A stretch of 64,000 bases of DNA, from contig NC_135012.1 in the NCBI RefSeq assembly GCF_051020985.1, positions 10,356,451 to 10,420,450 of the forward strand, written 5' to 3'. Below the pieces are notes generated by a model that saw only the letters and a program-made list of their open reading frames with translations, was not told the origin of the DNA and made no database searches. The DNA is from Nomia melanderi. Its lineage: Eukaryota; Arthropoda; Insecta; Hymenoptera; Halictidae. Below are positions 61,747-64,000 of this stretch, piece after piece; within the stretch, counting starts at the first letter, position 1; every line of letters begins with the position of its first letter. The translations under genes and the position numbers were made by a program.

Positions 61747-61944
61747 TTAATACTAAAACTACCGAGCAGTCAAATTGACTTCCATTTATTCTGGAGATAT
61801 TATAAGAGTGTATTTTTATTGAAATTGTCATTGGATTAATCAGCTCACGTAATCATTTCTCTTAGAAACTCTCGTGTCTCCTCAATAATTATGAAAGAAA
61901 TCAGGAGTAGGTCATTCTGACCTGTCTGTTAGTTCCAGCATTAA
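61747..61944. mobile_element. TTAA-flanked MITE, subfamily 1
   Basis: It starts TTAATACTAAAACTACCGAG followed by CAGTCAAATTGACTTCC and ends TGTCTGTTAGTTCCAGCATTAA, with TTAA at both ends. The interior AATAATTATGAAAGAAATCAG matches the inverse of the 10957 copy. Confidence 0.8.
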
Positions 61945-62790
61945 TAAATGAAAGTAGTATTAGCGACAAGTTATTTTTATGGCGTTGGTATCAAATAAAA
62001 TAAAATTACTTCACAAAAACGTTCTCTGTATTTAAATTTCAGAATCCGCTCGAACTTTTTCCGGTACCTAATATTTGATATAATTTGCAAGCTCTTTTCT
62101 AAGCTGCTCGCTCAAGGCTCACAAGTCCGATACTCTAAACCACACATTGTAACACCATTCTCGATTCCAAAGGGTTAACTCATAATCAAATAACTACAAA
62201 TCAATCACACCCCTTCAGAAAAAAGAAACCAATCCAACCAAAACCAGACTCCCGAAAGATCCAAATCCTCCAAACAAGCAGCTTCCCATAATCACGACCC
62301 TCTCGCAGGTGCAATCCGGAACACCCCGAAACAGCCCCCATTCCGGGAGTCCCGGCCGACCTTAAATACTCGATAAAGAAGAAAATATCCCCGTGAAGTG
62401 CTTCCTTAAAATTCATAAAGGAAATTTCAAGCGCGGTCCCCGGGCCGCAAAACGGTCGTCTCGAAGCCGGTGGAAGAGGAGCGCGCTGAAAATAATACGT
62501 CTCGAAAGAGCAACCCCTGCGCCGGGCGAACGCTCGCCAATTATCATCTAGCACACACCGCTCGCATAAACGTCCGCGCTCGCCTTCAGCGCCGCCTTCT
62601 TTTTTCGTCATAGTCAGTCACCCTTATTCCCGGTTTAAGAATTAAATTAGCCGATACGAAGACCGACACTCGACGAGGAGCGAGAGGGCGAGGAACAGGG
62701 CGAGGCGGGGGACGAAGAGGAAGAAGTGATCCCCCGATGTCTACTGGAGTCACGAACGAAGAAGAACCTCTCGAGAGTGTCATGAGGGCC
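61945..62790. other. AT-rich then CpG-rich non-coding DNA
   Basis: GC is high from about 62260. The reverse frame 62201-62611 (136 codons) is Gly/Arg/Phe-rich and unrecognised; it lies in a CpG-rich block where both strands stay open. An AAAGGGTTAA terminus lies at about 62168. Confidence 0.35.
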
Positions 62791-63160
62791 GCGATTCTAT
62801 CCTCCCTGTCGACTGGCTATTTCCTCTTCCTCCCTTCCTCTGTCCGTCTCGGTCTGCCCCGCAGATTTTTGCTCCCCGGCGCGCGAGGGCTGCGATTCTG
62901 TCCCTTCGTGTCGGCTGGCTATTCCCTCTTCCTCCCTTTTTCATCCTGTCTTGCTCTTTCCTATAGGTTCTTGCTTCCTGGTACACGAGGACGCGATTCT
63001 CCTCTCTGTCCACTATACTCTCTTTTCTCTTTTTGTCTCCCTCTAGCTTACAGCTTTTTTGCTACCCGCTGTACGCCACGATTCCGTCCTTCCCTGGCTG
63101 TTCCTTCTTTCTCTCCTTCTGTTTCGCTCGCTCGTGCGGGTTTTTGCTCCCCCGTGGATC
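62791..63160. repeat. Degenerate minisatellite with 101 bp unit, about four copies
   Basis: Units begin GCGATTCT at 62791, 62892 and 62993 (spacing exactly 101 bp), and a fourth begins ACGATTCCG at 63078. Each contains CTGGCTATT-CCTCTTCCTCCC-like and TTTTTGCTCCC-like blocks. The forward 191-codon frame 62737-63312 runs through it and shows a matching repeated peptide (RFLLPGARG, RFLLPGTRG). The pyrimidine-rich composition and lack of a known family argue against a real gene. Confidence 0.75.
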
Positions 63161-64000
63161 GTACGGTAGGCAGGCAAAGCAGAAACCAGGATATTGAAAT
63201 TTCCCGTGGAAGAAAGTATTTTTCTTGTTCAATTTTTCTACCGCGGCCGGCGCACCTCTTTTGCCCCAGTTCGGACCGTTCGGATCCTCCGACGACTGTT
63301 CTTTCCGGTTAAAAGTCGTTAAGGAATTGTAGCTTTAACAGCGGCGGCGGGCGTCGTCGATAATAACATTGGGGACGGTACCGTTTTACCGAGCTTTCTT
63401 GCCACGATTTCCGGGATCCCCTCGTTTCCGAGCGGCCGCGGTTATTGTTCCCTGACGCGTGACCGCTGGTACGTCGTTCCGTTTGGCGAGGTTACTTTTG
63501 TGGGGAGTTCTTTTTGCTGTGAGTTTTTGGATGTTTGTTATATATTTTTATTGAAATTTGTTGTGCTGGCGTTTTAAACAGTCGGCAGCATTGTTGGAAA
63601 CTTGAATCTAATAATTTAGATTTTATTGCGTATATTCTTTGGATTCTGTAAAATATATAATATTTCGTGTAATATTTATGATATTCATCATTACTATACT
63701 TATATGTTTATAATATTTGTAATTAATATAATTATATTTTTATAATATTTAAACATGAAAACCATTTGACGATTAATATATATAACAAATCACAAACTTT
63801 TAATAAATCACAGTTAAACATCAATTTTATTGTACAAATCTACAAATTCTGCTATATAGACAAACTGCTATTCTTTACTATAATATATTAAACAGAATTC
63901 CAATTAACAAATGAATAAAATCCTTAAAAATATAAGCGCAATCCATTCGAACAAAAAACGACAGTTCTAAAGTCATCATTAAAATTTTAAGTAACGTCAC
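63161..64000. other. GC-rich tail of the block, then AT-rich DNA to the window end
   Basis: GC stays high to about 63510 and then falls abruptly. The end is AT-rich, with ATATTTATAAT-type repeats near 63650-63760. No gene is seen. Confidence 0.4.

Noticed and set aside
62737..63312. 191-codon forward ORF with repeated RFLLPG motifs
   Set aside because: It is explained by the 101 bp minisatellite and pyrimidine bias. No signal peptide or domain pattern is convincing.

Overview
This looks like a 64 kb piece of an insect nuclear genome, most likely a hymenopteran and plausibly a bee. The evidence is one spliced eukaryotic gene end with GT-AG introns, a strongly AT-rich background broken by short CpG-rich blocks, many microsatellites, and many small terminal-inverted-repeat elements flanked by TTAA. 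Nothing prokaryotic or viral (no operons, phage genes or CRISPR array) is visible. The taxon is an inference from sequence character, not from a match.

The only gene I can name is at the left. An exon at 7067-7517 (+) begins HSMLYFFHHYELP, the segment that in membralin (TMEM259) directly follows the last membrane-spanning region. It continues into an acidic Ser/Pro/Glu tail with eleven SAEP-type tetrapeptides. It splices in matching phase to a last coding exon at 9137-9348. The upstream membralin exons are not visible in 1-7066, so the left 7 kb reads as a large intron. It holds a CpG-rich block and a 750 bp polypyrimidine microsatellite (4096-4850).

From about 10 kb to 64 kb the window is largely a gene desert. 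I see only weak isolated exon candidates: 24948-25055 plus 25194-25223 (+), 55122-55181 (+), and 43839-44023 (-). None belongs to a family I recognise. CpG-rich blocks of 300-1200 bp recur throughout, for example near 15.5, 20.2, 23.2, 30.8, 32.5, 34.2, 36.6, 38.0, 40.9, 42.5, 44.4, 50.8, 57.3, 58.5 and 62.8 kb. They create many overlapping ORFs on both strands that I regard as chance.

The most striking feature of the desert is a set of related short elements. They begin TTAA-C(A/C)C... and end in the inverted sequence followed by TTAA. At least four subfamilies (about 150-500 bp) occur in some twenty places, including one adjacent pair at 10957-11392. The TTAA target and CAC/CCC termini suggest non-autonomous piggyBac-like MITEs. 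Other structures are a 107 bp near-perfect fold-back hairpin (21457-21563), a 101 bp minisatellite (62791-63160), a (TATAA)n array (54082-54223), a 95 bp tandem duplication just after the membralin stop codon, and a duplicated 32 bp segment ending exactly at the membralin splice acceptor.
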